Positions 1 to 10,944 of a DNA stretch of 23,525 nt are shown piece after piece (the stretch's first letter is position 1; every line of letters begins with the position of its first letter). The stretch is from Chromera velia (taxonomy: Eukaryota; Sar; Chromeraceae), in NCBI GenBank assembly GCA_018398765.1, contig JAHBMJ010002025.1, positions 1 to 23,525 of the forward strand, in the 5' to 3' direction. The notes under the pieces are model-generated. The model searched no databases, had not been told where the DNA came from, and was given only the letters and a program-made list of their open reading frames with translations. Position numbers and translations under genes: made by a program.

Positions 1-1467
1 ACGCAATTTTTTTGAAAGAGTGTGCAACTCGTTGGAGGCTCCACAGGTGGTCTCATGATTCAGTGTGCCTCCTTCCATCTCTTTCCCTTCCCCACTCAGC
101 ACCCAAAACCTGTTCCTTCTCAAAACGTTGGACTCAGATGGAGCCTTCCTGGTATGCTCTCTCTTTGCCCTCCGTCTCTCGATTTTTCTCAGTTCTTCCC
201 CGAGCCCCATCTTTTCTATCCTCTCTATCGTGTCTCTCACTGTCCACTCGGTTATCTCTGCCTCTAACAACTTCATCCTTCTCTTCAACATTTCCTTTGC
301 TTCCATTACCCTTTCTATTCTCTTTCTGAGCTCTTCTATTGATCTCTTTTCTTCCTCAATCAACGTTTCTTGCTCGTTTTCCCTTGAGAGCCTTCTTCCG
401 GGGGGAGGCCGGCTCCCGACCTCTCTTTTTCTTCCTCCCCCCTTCTCCTCCTTCAACTGCCAACCCCGTCAACGGCCAACCCTGGAGGCCTCCCCCTCGG
501 CGTTTGCCTGCTGCTGCTCTGCACTTCCGTTCTGCTCCTGCATCCTCTTCTTTCCCTTCTGCTCAATCCTAAGGCTCGGTTTCGGGATTCCTGTTTGCTG
601 GCCATCTCTCTCTGTTCCCCCCATCACGAGATCTCCATCTCCCTCTGGAGCTCTCGGTTGGCGTTGCTCTGAGAGAGGAACTCCTAGTCTTTGAAGGGCC
701 TTCCTCGCCTCTTCTTTCTTCTGGTCGCTGGAAGCTGCATCTCCCATCACTCCCACTGCCCACTTTTTTGTTGCCGCGTCTGTCTGCTCCTTCGTCCTTG
801 GGATCACACAGCGGAGTTGGTCTCCTGTTTCTGGGTGCTGCATGTTGTTCTGTTTATCAAAGAGGGAGTCGAAATCCCTTGCTACTGTTTTTGCACTGAA
901 GACCATCTTCGTCATTGATCCCCATGACTGATGGTTCATCGACATCACCCCCTGGAATGCCTGGAACATCGTCTCAGCAAACGCTGCAGCCTGCAGTCGG
1001 GTATCTTTTCTCGCCCCATTGGGATCGAGTGCTACTGTGTAGATGAAATTCTTTGCATGTATGCGGATGTCTTTCTTGGACAGTTTCAGTCCAAGAACAA
1101 CCCGCGAGCAGATTCTCCTCTCCTCTTCCACCTTCTCTTTGGCCGATCTTTTCTGTCCCTTCTCCAAATTTCCCAGTCTCGTTTTGTGATCGTTCACCGT
1201 CTGCTGCATCTTTCTTTGATGCTCCCCCATCTCTTCTATACTGTCTTTCAGTCCCTGGATCTTCCCTCCCAATTTCTCTTCTGTTCAAGCCTCGCTTTCA
1301 CGGAGTAGCCTTTCCATAGCACCTTCCGTGAGAGCTGGCTGCTCGGGCATCTTCTTCCTGTCCTTCAGCATCTCCTTGTGGGTCTCTTCTTCGTCTGAGC
1401 TGATATCAAAGAGGCCAGGGCACTTCAGAAAGTTCGTCTCTGCATCTCTTTCCTTCTGTTCTATCAT
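1..1467 (-). pseudogene. Coiled-coil protein of unknown family, frame interrupted by two TGA codons, runs off left edge
   Basis: On the minus strand one reading frame stays open from the ATG at 1467-1465 to base 1 (489 codons) except for TGA at 1287-1285 and TGA at 471-469. I checked every codon of the 1-468 part and found no other stop. The product is rich in Glu, Lys and Arg. Heptad-like stretches lie on both sides of the stops, for example MERLLRESEA before the first, KIQGLKDSIEEMGEHQRKMQ after it, and IEELRKRIERVMEAKEMLKR far downstream. The middle part (SKKDIRIHAKNFIYTVALD, then FSAKTVARDFDSLFDKQNN) looks globular and faintly resembles ORF1 proteins of LINE elements, which I cannot confirm. 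A pyrimidine tract ending in CAG lies just upstream of the ATG (1471-1469), so an earlier exon is possible. Both TGA codons could come from CGA (Arg) by one C-to-T change. The alternative is small introns covering the stops. The minus strand is purine-rich, which by itself favours open frames. Confidence 0.45.
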
Positions 1468-1476
1468 TCTGACCAC

Positions 1477-2150
1477 AAAGAAAAAGTGAGACGGCTAAGG
1501 ATTTTTGACTGTTGCACATGTGCCCAAAACTTTGCCGTTTCTTCACCTTTTCTTCTCGGGAAGCTTTCGTTCCAATTCGCTCTGAGAGCGCAGCTCGCAG
1601 AAGACAAAAGACAGCTCACAGAAGACAGCTCCTAAATTACGTAAACATCTTTTAAACTAACTTCCTCGCGAACCTATTACTCAACTCAAAGTTTTAAACA
1701 TCTTTCAACCCTAGTTTCAACCCTAGCTTTAGTCCTAGTTGTTATTGTACATTTGTCTCTACTAGTGTCTCTACTAGTGTCTTCACCATTCCATCATTGA
1801 CTTTGTTGAACACGGACCAACCGATCTTTTTTCCCTTATTCAACTGCACTGTCACCAGACTTTTCTCTCTTCTCTTTGCTGTGTCTGTTAAAAAAACTAA
1901 CCATGTCTTCTTGTTTTCCATTCACATTGACTTGCATCCATTCATGCTAATTAAAAAATGAATGAAGTCTGCGTATATGGCACTGCACGCAGCGACCATC
2001 GCAAAAAGGGATTACAAGGACGAAGGCGAGCGGGCGGGCGAAGGGAAAACTGGAAAAGGGGGCTCTCTTTTGTCCTATGCAAAGAATGACAAGAAGGATG
2101 GATGCATGGATGCAGATAGAAGAGCAGACAGAGGAGAAGTTCTTTGACTG
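1477..2150. other. Non-coding stretch with short CCCTAG-type and ACTAGTG repeats
   Basis: I see no convincing gene. Around 1706-1740 the motif CAACCCTAG recurs, with a looser copy (GTCCTAG) after it, a little like degenerate telomere-type repeats. Around 1757-1782 a 12-base word (TCTCTACTAGTG) is present twice in tandem. A 61-codon open frame at 1962-2147 has no recognisable protein character. Confidence 0.4.
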
Positions 2151-2188
2151 GCTCTTTGACGATATCTAGGACGATATATATTTCAAAG

Positions 2189-2288
2189 CTCTAGTCGAAG
2201 CTAGTTTTGGTCAATCCTTTTAAGCGTCTATCAAGCTAAAAGTGAAACTGGGATCCTAGATATGATTTAAACTCTAGTTGAAGCTAGT
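2189..2288. repeat. Two 17-bp direct repeats CTCTAGTYGAAGCTAGT
   Basis: The copies at 2189-2205 and 2272-2288 differ at one base (C/T). Each is a partial palindrome around CTAG. They lie in the AT-rich spacer and their role is unknown. Confidence 0.6.
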
Positions 2289-2642
2289 CATTTAACCTTT
2301 ATTTTTTTTTACATATAAAATAAAATTTTAAATTAAAAAAAAAAAAAAGAATAGACGTTTTTAGATTTTTTTTTTTTTACCACTGTGCGTCGCCTAGCCT
2401 GGTTACCAATTTTGTGGTTACGGTAGTAGTGTTCGAATGGTAGTGATAATAGCTAAAAATAGGCATATTCAGCCATATTCTGAGTCAAACTTTATCAAAT
2501 TTAACCAACAAAACTAATTTTAGACTAGTGAAAATCATATTTTACATTCATTAAAGGTTTATTCTAGTCAAAATCAATGTTCATCATTTTATGGCTAAAC
2601 TTTAAGTCTTTAACTAGTATATCATTATGTATAGCATATATG

Positions 2643-3407
2643 ATCAAAGGTGTTTAGTCACTTATGATTAGAATGTATTTAATTATCCCATGAAGTGATT
2701 GAATGTGATTGAATAAAGTGATTAATTAGCCAAAGTCCGATTCTTACTAGTTTTTAATACCTTTGGTCATTCTAATCATGATGGTGCATGGTATTTTTTT
2801 TACGTTATAAAAACAAATGTTTTGGGAGTAGCCTAGAGGCTTGTGCACATCCAATGCAGGACTGTATACATAGCCCAGCCAATGCAGCCCGGGCCAGCCA
2901 TGCATGCGCCGGCATGGCCCACCGCTCCTACTAGCGGCCACGGCCATCGGTGCATGCATTCGGAGCCGAATAGCCGATTGTACATGTTGCATCAAAAATC
3001 GGGTCTTCATGCATGAGTTTCAAACACAAGGTGTTGTGTACATGTTTATGCAATGAGAACGTGTATGAACTTTCAACCGCGTATTCATATATATGATATG
3101 TTACTTGCTAGTTTAATAAGTTTATAAATGGTAAGATTTTATAAAATTCTAGTAACACTGTAACACAGTCTAGTATAGTAACACTACTGCCTATTAACAG
3201 TGCCTAACAGCTGGATAGCCCCCTACTGCCAATTTTTTATAGTCATAAACTGTGTTTTAAAAAAAATTAAAAATGTAGCCCGGGGGGCTCCGCCCCCTGG
3301 ACCTCCCCTTAATTAATTTAGGAATATATTCCTGAATGTATTCCTGATTATATTACTTTTGAAGTGAGTAACTAGTGAATAAATATATTCTATGATTAAA
3401 CACCTTT
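2643..3407. repeat. Possible inverted-repeat-bounded segment
   Basis: CAAAGGTGTTTA at 2643-2654 is matched exactly in inverse orientation by TAAACACCTTTG at 3396-3407. After a gap, similarity resumes just inside (AGAATGTATTTA against AGAATATATTTA in the inverted copy). The bounded 765 bp contains the GC-rich island and the GC hairpin. I found no target-site duplication, so this could be a decayed mobile element or coincidence in AT-rich DNA. Confidence 0.25.
3283..3297. repeat. GC palindrome GGGGGCTCCGCCCCC
   Basis: A perfect 6-bp stem (GGGGGC/GCCCCC) with a TCC loop stands out inside very AT-rich sequence. Similar short GC palindromes are known as dispersed GC clusters in several organelle genomes. 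Whether this copy is an organelle-derived insertion or a local element cannot be decided here. Confidence 0.7.
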
Positions 3408-4384
3408 GTATATGATTTGGGTATTATCATTTCAGGGTTTTAAACTGTTAGGATAGGATATGATAGGATTAATGTCTGGAGGATTGGCCTTCTGCCCCAA
3501 TGCTGAGCGCTCGACGTGCGGCGTCCAGGAAAAGCGCATACACGTGTCGGACCTTCCTGGCCGGCCCTGCACAGGCTAAAAAGACCTGCGCCACAAACTG
3601 TTTACGTGATAATCAATCAATTACTATCAATCGCATGCGAAAGACTGCAATCAATCAACTCTCACTGACGATGCTGCGGCCCGCCGATCGACCCAGCGGA
3701 GCTCAAACAGGCTTCAAACGGAGGCATCTCAAGACAAACGGTCGATCGATTAGAGGCCAATCTCATTACTTCCCAGTCACCCAACCCTTTGGTTTTTCCC
3801 TCTTCCTTTGCTTGCTTCATTTGCTGCCATGTTGCTGCATACTCTGCCTGTCTTTCGTGTTAATGAGCTAAGTGGTCAGATTTTAAAATCTGAGTCGGTC
3901 TCGCAACTGTTTTTACCAGAGTTTTTCCTTAAAATACCATGGTAGTGGTACACGCCGTCAAGTCTGCTGGTTACCATCTCATAGTTACCAAACTGACGGT
4001 AACTTGCTACTGGCTAAAGGGGGGCAATAGTAACTCCTAACCGTACTGTGTAGTCGCCTGTGTGAATCATTGGTAATCCGCTAAATTCCTAGCTAGAAAT
4101 TAGTCTATAGAATATGCATGTTAAAATCCCATAAAATTCGTTTTTTTTTTTTTTCGTTTTTGAATGAGAAAGTGTACTAGATGTTAAAAAACCCTTAATG
4201 ATTGATTGATTCCTTAAAATCTTGTAAAATCTTAGCTAGTCTAAAATAACACAAAATCCTAGCTACTTGCACGGAGGTCTTCATCACGTTTTCACTGTGC
4301 TTACTGCAGCGGCCTAGACTGCGGCGCCGCAATCATCGCCTAGATTATCGCGCAACGCAATTTGACGAATCTGGAACAAATGAA

Positions 4385-4929
4385 TTACAGGTCTTCATCT
4401 TCGCGCACAGGCGGTTTCAAGCCGCTGGCACTTGCAGCAGAAGAAGAAGAGCTTGAAGGGGCACCAGAGTTCGGCTGCAGGGTCCCCTCCGTGTCTGCAG
4501 AATCCCCCGCAGAGCTCTTCGGCCACCTGCATGGACGCAAAGCCCTTTGCCACGCTGCGAGTTGGTCTTGGGTCAGTTTCCACAGTTTGTGCTGTCCCGA
4601 CATCGGAATCGGGACAACCAGCTTTCGAGGGCACTCGCAGAGGAACACGAAGGCAGATTCATTCGATTCCACCGGCGCGGATCCCTTCGCTTGAAGGGCC
4701 TTGTACTCCTCGGCAGAAACCTGCAGGCACAGCACAGCGGCACCATGGTGGGACACTTCGATCCAAGTGACAGAGTGCGGAAGTGGGAAGTGAAAAAAAC
4801 TCTCCAGCACATGGGCAGGAGGGCGGAGCAAGAGACATGCGGTCGACAAAAACAGCAAAAAGGAAAGACAGGCAGGAAAAGGAAGAAGGCCCAAACTGTC
4901 ATGAGCATACGGCTTGGTGGGGGAACAAC

Positions 4930-4991
<62 letters not shown>

Positions 4992-7271
4992 AGTAGGGAG
5001 ATTGGTCTTGAAGGAGTCTTCTGACCACTTGGTCCGACATTCAAGGGAAAGGATTTGCACCGAGCTGCCGTTGTCGAGAAAGGGGTCAACAACACACTGT
5101 CATGAGCAAGTGTCTGCCTATGTTCCTCAACCTCCCGCACACATGCAGTGGAAGTTGTCAGGCAAATAGTCGTCAAAAAAGAAACCCATGAACAGAAACA
5201 TCAGGGCACTTCTCTGACCGACCTGCGAGGGTACATCCACACACCCGAGAAGGCATGAGGTCGGATACGTGGAAGGGAACGCAGGAGCATTTCCCTTATA
5301 AAGGAGTCTGTAGTAGCTTTCGAGGGCCTTCACCGTCTCCTCCTCTGGCTCCTTTGAGGCCGCATGGATCCACAAACGGCCTTTGAAGTCAGAGGCCCAA
5401 CTCCGACCCTCAGCCCTTTTGAACCCCAGAATCAACAGTGACGCCCAAGGCTGGTGCATCGACATGCACGTCCCCCTGTCCTCCGAATCTGTAAACATGG
5501 GCTTAGGGGCAGGGAGAAGCTCGACGTCTCTGCCCGCAAACGCACTCACGGGTAGAGATTCAACGTCGCTCCTCCCTTCCGACACTCCGTACACTCCCTT
5601 CATCCGACCAATACCCCTAAACCCCCCTCCCTCTTTCTCCTTCTGCTTCTCTTCATCCCTCGCAGCTGCCGCAGCAGCAGCTTCCACCCTATCCCCCTTT
5701 CCCTTCCCCTTAGACGAGACAGTCAAGTCTCTCTGAAGTGCTGCGTACAACGCACGCGAGTCCTCGCTCAACAGGGGGCCCGATGTGATGCGCATACGCT
5801 GCTGTTCTAAGACAGCTGCAGGGTCCCACCCTGTCTCTACCAAAGCCTGCATCCTGTCTGCCTCGGCCTGATCCCACTCTACACGCCTCTTCTGCGTGGC
5901 CTCTACAAACTCCTGCAACTCACCCTTTGCGAGTTCATCCACCCGACCCACCACCTCCTCCGACCTGATTTGCTCGACTTTTCTGTTCTCGATGTCGATG
6001 TTCAGGTGCAATTTCTTCCGCACCTCGTCCTTTTCTGCCCGAATGGCCCTGTCCTTCTCCAAGGCCTTCGCTCTCTGGTCCTCTGTCAGCCACTGGTTGC
6101 GACCTTCGCTGTACCTGCAGAGGGAGGAGGAGCGTAGCTTCGGAGTCAGAGGGAGTTTGGCTCTTTGCAATGATGTTTCTGAGACATGTATTTCGCTTTC
6201 TTCGCCCTCTGTCCCCGTTTCTCTTCCTTTGTGTGAATTTGTCTGCGTTCCTTCCAACATGGCCGTGTCTAGGTCCCTGTCTGTCTGCCTGCTTTATTTG
6301 GCCTTACTTGCTCTTCTGTGCCCTTGTGCACGTTCTAGAGAAAAAGCAGGGACAGGACTGGGAAGGGGGAGCATTGAGCGGAGTGATGAGAGACAAAACG
6401 AGAAGTGAGCGGAACCGTGTGCACCGCAATTAAGGCAAGTGCAAGGGAAAGTGAAAGGGAACACTCACTGCAAGACTCACCAGTCAGTCTGATCATCATA
6501 CACTTTTGTTCTTTTGGCGGCATCTCTGTCGAATTCGACCATCTTGTCAGAGAACTTCAACGCCCGTCTGAGCTCTTCGTCAATCTCCGCATTTCCATTC
6601 GCAACCGCCTCTCTGCTTTTCACTTCTATCCCACAGAACAAACAGGGACCCGGCCCTTCTTGTTCACACACTATCTTCCCACAAGAGAGACAATTGCCAA
6701 CCAGGGGGTGCTGCGAGGCTTGGCAGAGACACTGAACACGGGCAGACGCACGGCCGTCTCCTTTGCGCCCTTCCGAAGAGGACGCACTCAAGTCCTTCCC
6801 CTTTTTCCCCTGTGCAAATCGTCCGGCATTGCTCTGAATGACAACCCCCTTTGCAGTCTTCTTCCCAGCAACGGCCTTAGAGGCAGGAGGGGGGGGTGTG
6901 ACTTTCTCATTCTGTGGGAGTGTGGGGAATTGGGCGACCTCCTCGGCCTTCTTTTGCTGAGCGATGTTGCGAGCATGTTGCCGCACAACCTCCCTTTTGT
7001 GAAAAAAATCTTCAACAAATGCACGAAGATCGACACGAATACGGTCTGTCTCGGCAAATGGTTCGAGAAACTCACGCAATTCTTCCTTCTGATCAAATTT
7101 TCGGATATGGTCGACAATCGAACTGTCGGAAATTTGTAAGATTCGGTTTAACTCAGACGTGACCCATGCGGTAAATTCTGTCTGGACTTCTTTTTTCTCT
7201 CTATCATACTCTGCCTGCGTCTTGAGAAAGTTTTGGTTCCAGTCCTTGCCTCCCTTCTTGGAAGGATTCAT
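4385..7271 (-). CDS. TRIP4: TRIP4 / activating signal cointegrator 1 (ASC-1) orthologue, three exons
   Basis: The exons are 7271-6481, 6114-5223 and 4720-4385, joined by GT-AG introns of 366 and 502 bp. The phases fit exactly (a Trp codon split TG/G at the first junction) and the sum is 672 codons plus a TAA stop. Exon 1 encodes the diagnostic C2HC5 zinc finger, with cysteines at about residues 181, 183, 194, 197, 202, 210 and 213 (NCLSCGKIVCEQEGPGPC). The first junction gives DDQTDWYSEGRNQWL, matching the conserved family segment there. The ASCH domain starts near residue 481 (MSMHQPWASLLILGFKRAEG, then GRLWIHAASKEP, CLLGCVD) and continues in exon 3 (AFVFLCECPRKLVVPIPM, WKL). In animals TRIP4 is a subunit of the ASC-1 complex, acting in transcription coactivation and in rescue of collided ribosomes. 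A poly-Ala/charged linker at about residues 420-450 and a Ser-rich tail make it somewhat longer than the human protein (about 580 residues). The first ATG after the upstream stop-containing leader is used as the start. Confidence 0.93.
4931..4988. repeat. Compound microsatellite (AC)15(AG)14
   Basis: (AC)n at 4931-4960 is followed directly by (AG)n at 4961-4988, inside the second TRIP4 intron. On the coding (minus) strand it reads (CT)n(GT)n and could affect splicing or mutate in length. Confidence 0.97.
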
Positions 7272-7820
7272 CGTTCCTTCTGTCAATATGCGGAAACTGT
7301 CGGAGACGTCAAACACCCGTCTACCTGCCGACACGACAAGCACTCAACCGAATTCAACGAAAAAGCACCGCACTTCACAAAGGAGCATGATGACTTATTT
7401 GACCATGAGCAATTGAACTCTCTGTAGGTTGTCCGCGCTTGTGAAGCTCTGACTCCCTCTGAGACGTGCGGGAGCCTGGAGGATCGACAGAGGAGAGAGC
7501 ATGAGAGACATTGAGAAGGGGATGCAAGATGATGCTGCCGCGCGTCGCGGAGCGAGCGCGATCTTCAACCGAATTTGCGCGCGGTCGGCAGGTCGAAAGC
7601 AGGTTGACGCACGCATTCAATAGCTCGGCAGTCTCGCACGCCATCACTGCCGTCTCCATGATTTTCTAACAGGATCCGAGATGATCGATCGATTGATATC
7701 GATTGGACGATGTTGTGGGGCATACGGCTCTGCGCTGAGGCAAAAGAGTGATGAGATTTGTGACGATCGGTGGCTGTTCGAAAAGACCGTGGTCTGGTAA
7801 TTGTGTGGCTGCGTGGAACC
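7272..7820. promoter_or_regulatory. Shared 5' region between divergent TRIP4 and ankyrin genes
   Basis: The start codons of the minus-strand TRIP4 gene (7271) and the plus-strand ankyrin gene (7821) are 549 bp apart and point away from each other, so both promoters must lie here. A GATC/ATCGAT-rich patch is at about 7676-7706. I see no clear TATA box. Open frames inside it (7375-7659 minus, 7644-8081 minus) lack protein character. Confidence 0.5.
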
Positions 7821-9308
7821 ATGATGACCCGCGGCAGACGTGTCGAGCAGCTTTTCACTGCTGCGAAGAGGAACGACGCGATTGCTGTCCGGGATTTGAA
7901 CTGCCTGGGTGTGAATGTAATGGAAAAATCCAAAAAGTCTGATCGTAGAACAACACTTCACAAGGCTGCTCTTAAGGGCTCTCACGAAGTTGTCAAAGTC
8001 TTCCTGGCAGGAGGGGCCGACGTGCATTGCCGCGATGCTGTGCTTGCTTCCCCTCTGCACTGCGCGGTTCTGTCTCCGCACGACTCAGTCAAGATTTCTG
8101 AGGCACTGATTGCGGCAGGTGCCGACATAAATGGCCAAGACAAACATGGGCGCACTCCTCTTCATTTGGCTGCGCTTGACTCCTCTGAAGAATTGGTGGA
8201 AAGTCTGGTCGCAGCAGGTGCATCTGTAAAGATTTATGACTATATTGGGAATTCGGCTCTCCATTGGGCGGTCCGCTCGAGAGAGGAGTCCGAAAAGAAA
8301 GTGGGGGTATTGCTCGCAGCGGGAGCGATAGTAAACGTGAAAAACCGGTATGGCGAGACACCACTTCACTGGGCTGCCGTTGATAGCCCTGAAGGAGTGC
8401 TAGCCAGGTTGATCCTGGCAGGTGCAAATGTGTGGGAACGCAGTCACAGAGACGAGACGCCGGCCGACGTTACAGAGAGGTGGGACATTGCACATTTCTT
8501 TCGTGATCTCAAATGGTGCGAGCGACCTGGAGGGGGGGTGAGTGTAGAGGTACAGAGCGAGAGGGAAGAGACATCGCGGCCTCTGGAGGAGATTGCAGCA
8601 CTCCTTCAAGCCCGTCTCTTGCATGTCAGAGGGGTGGGGGGTAAGGGGGTTGATAGAATCTTTGGGGAGCGTGCGAGTGAGGGATTGTTGGGCCTCCCTC
8701 AGCTGGCTTGGGGGAATATGTTAGACATTCTCCGAGCGTTCAAATTGCCTTCAGCGACAGGCCATCAGGCTCCCTGCCTCTCTGATGAGTCTATCCAATA
8801 CGATACCGTCTCCCCCTCTTTCGCTGATCTGTCAGTGTTTGTGCCTCATGTCTGTGCTGTGATTGAAGAAGCCAAGGCTGCGCTCTCCGGACTCGTGGGA
8901 GCGAAGCAGGAGATGTGTTCTTTTCGAAACTTGCAGAAGACTTTCAGTGAAAAAGTCAGATACGCCAACAGTGAATGGGTAGTATCAGGTGGAAAGCAGT
9001 TTGACAGAGAGCCTCTGCCCCCTGTGGCAGGAGAAGAGGCGCGTGATAGAGACTGTCAGCGAAAGAAGACCGTAATGTCTGTTGAAAGTGCGCTAAAGAG
9101 GGGTAGGAAGGCGGTTGGGGATGTTCTTCGGGAGTGTCCGTGCGTTGGGGTGGGGAAGAACAGTGATTCTGAGGTTGGAGGGAATATGGGGCGGGATGTT
9201 CATGCATCGTCTCTCTTCATTGACGAGCTTTTTTTGATTGACCGTCTGGAGGCCTCTTTGAGGGGTTTAGCAAAGTTCGATGAAACACGTGGGGGCATGG
9301 GTGGCTAG
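7821..9308 (+). CDS. Ankyrin-repeat protein, N-terminal part of a larger interrupted gene
   Basis: The ATG at 7821 opens a 495-codon frame ending at TAG 9306-9308. After a degenerate cap (residues 7-40) there are about five ankyrin repeats (residues about 42-215) with clear signatures: TTLHKAALKGSHEVVKVFLA, GRTPLHLAALDSSEELVESL, ALHWAVRSREESEKKVGVLL and ETPLHWAAVDSPEG. Ankyrin repeats bind other proteins. The remaining 280 residues are mostly polar with short helical pieces and no domain I recognise. No intron is needed. After the TAG the same frame stays open for 22 more codons, up to the left end of a TIR element at 9377, and resumes in the same frame beyond it. I therefore think the TAG is a nonsense mutation in a longer ancestral gene (see 10945-13229). 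A shorter but still working ankyrin protein ending here is also possible. Confidence 0.8.
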   Translation: MMTRGRRVEQLFTAAKRNDAIAVRDLNCLGVNVMEKSKKSDRRTTLHKAALKGSHEVVKVFLAGGADVHCRDAVLASPLHCAVLSPHDSVKISEALIAAGADINGQDKHGRTPLHLAALDSSEELVESLVAAGASVKIYDYIGNSALHWAVRSREESEKKVGVLLAAGAIVNVKNRYGETPLHWAAVDSPEGVLARLILAGANVWERSHRDETPADVTERWDIAHFFRDLKWCERPGGGVSVEVQSEREETSRPLEEIAALLQARLLHVRGVGGKGVDRIFGERASEGLLGLPQLAWGNMLDILRAFKLPSATGHQAPCLSDESIQYDTVSPSFADLSVFVPHVCAVIEEAKAALSGLVGAKQEMCSFRNLQKTFSEKVRYANSEWVVSGGKQFDREPLPPVAGEEARDRDCQRKKTVMSVESALKRGRKAVGDVLRECPCVGVGKNSDSEVGGNMGRDVHASSLFIDELFLIDRLEASLRGLAKFDETRGGMGG

Positions 9309-9376
9309 AAAGGGGAAGCAGTGCCGCCATGTTGCTCTGACATTTCCCCGATGCATGTTGCTCAGCGTGCGATTTT

Positions 9377-10944
9377 AACTGACTGTACTGACAATTGAAA
9401 CTTTTGTACTGGAAAGTGACTTTGAAAAATTTAGTTTTTAAAACATTAAAATAGATAGTTTAACCTTTAAACTAATTGATTTTCATAATTTATTTAAGAC
9501 TATTTAAGCTTAGCAAGATGTTTAAAAAATGAAATAAAAAAATGTATATATAGAGTATATATTTTTTCAAAACTATAAATTGTCTGGTACCTATCATCGT
9601 AAATTAATGCTAAGACGAAAACATAATAAGAAATGCATCTGGATGGCTCTGAATCGATCTGATTGAAGCATTTCTTCTCATGATCATAACTGTTTTGTTT
9701 TCAATTCATATGAGGCACTGCTCAACGGCGGGCGTGTTAGGGGTAGGGGGGGGCATCTCAGTATATATCAAACACACCCGTGAACGCCACCTGCAGAAAT
9801 ATGTGCACACAAACAGAAAGTCAGTCGAATCGCCAGAATACACATAAAAGCATGCATGCAAACACAACTTGTATCTTTAATTTGTATCAGAATGATACAT
9901 GAAAGCAGGAAGACCGAAATTGGGAAAGCAATCGGACGGGCAGGAAGGCCGAAATCGGGAAGGCAATCAGGCTGGCAGGAAGGCTGAAATTGGAAGGCAG
10001 TCAGGCCGCCAAGAAGACCAAAATTGGAAGGCAGGCATGTAGGCAGAAAGAACGAACTCTGGGAGGCAGTTAGATATACAAGAAGGCCGAACTTGGGAAG
10101 ACAGTCGGGCCAGCAGGAAGAACAAAATTGGGAAGGCCATCGGGGAAGCAGAATAACCAAAATTAGGAAGCGTTAGAAGAAAACTTGGGCAGGAAGGAAG
10201 GCCAAAATAGGGAAGGCAATCAGGCAGGCAGGAAAGCTGAAATTGGGAAGGCAACCGGATAAGCAGGAAGGCCAAAATTGTGAAGTCAGTCATGCAGACA
10301 GAAAGGCCGAAATTTAGAAAGCATTGAGGCAGACAGAAAGACCGACATTTGGAGGGCAGTCAGGCAGGCAAGAAGGCCAAAATAGGAAAGCAGTCAGCAT
10401 GGTAGGAATGCATGGATCGATCAAGCTTTCAGAAGCTAAGCATTTACCTCTTATACGGTTATAGTGCTCAACATTTGTTTGGTTGAACTGCTTTCTATGG
10501 GTGTCAAATCGGCAGATCTGTTTGCGGACATTCATTCTTACCTTTCATGGGGGTTGCCCGCTGTGTACTCCCTCCTTACATCAGTGTGCGGATTCAGCAT
10601 ATTGAATTTCCATTAGAAATAAAAGTTAGCTTGTTTGTGCATTACGCTGCACATTGTCATATGTCTGTAGAGTCTGCAATCACTCCCCGACATATCAACA
10701 TACTATAACTCTTTCACCTCACTCACGTCCTAGCTCACGTCCAACAATTTCTAATATACACACCACAAACCCATTAAACCTTATCTTTAAAAGTTGTTCA
10801 TACTTTCATGCAGGTAAGAAACAATAAATAGAATCATTCTAAGTACTTTAAAGACTTAGTTTTTTATATAAAATTTAGTGTGATATATAGAAAATTAAAA
10901 ATCACTTTCTAGTATAAAAGTTTCAATTGTCAGTACAGTCAGTT
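9377..10944. mobile_element. Non-autonomous DNA transposon with 47-bp terminal inverted repeats
   Basis: The left end 9377-9423 begins AACTGACTGTACTGACAATT. It is matched in inverse orientation at 10898-10944 with 44 of 47 bases identical, and all three differences are transitions. Runs of T flank both ends (9373-9376 and 10945-10949), which fits a 4-bp TTTT target duplication. Removing 1568 bp plus 4 bp (1572, a multiple of 3) joins the coding frames on both sides. No transposase frame is present. The interior is AT-rich at both ends and holds a decayed minisatellite at about 9893-10400. I cannot assign it to a superfamily. Confidence 0.85.
9893..10400. repeat. Degenerate ~35-bp minisatellite inside the TIR element
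   Basis: About a dozen or more diverged copies of a unit containing GAAGGCCRAAATTGGGAAGG followed by CARTCAGGCAGGCAG. The open frames on the minus strand here (Cys/Leu/Pro-rich repeats) are by-products of the repeat, not genes. Confidence 0.85.

Larger units (their letters stand above)
2150..4384. other. AT-rich intergenic spacer without recognised genes
   Basis: This is low-GC DNA with poly-A/T runs (about 2307-2380), many CTAG words and weak short repeats. It contains a GC-richer island at about 2865-2990 and a GC hairpin at 3283-3297. The open frames inside it (2747-3010 minus, 3500-3871 plus) have no domain, coiled coil or plausible gene structure. The 3480-3760 part is less AT-rich and has repeated ATCAATCAA words, but I recognise nothing in it. 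Confidence 0.5.

Noticed and set aside
65-694. 209-codon plus-strand open frame rich in Ser, Leu and Phe
   Set aside because: It is the antisense of the purine-rich coiled-coil frame on the minus strand; its composition follows from that.
1962-2147. 61-codon plus-strand open frame
   Set aside because: Short, no domain, low-complexity charged sequence, no supporting splice or gene context.
3500-3871. 123-codon plus-strand open frame with hydrophobic C-terminus
   Set aside because: No recognisable motif and simple-sequence composition (ATCAATCAA words); the hydrophobic end could be chance.
9768-10535. Cys/Leu/Pro-rich repeated minus-strand frames
   Set aside because: They arise from the ~35-bp minisatellite inside the TIR element and shift frame between copies.
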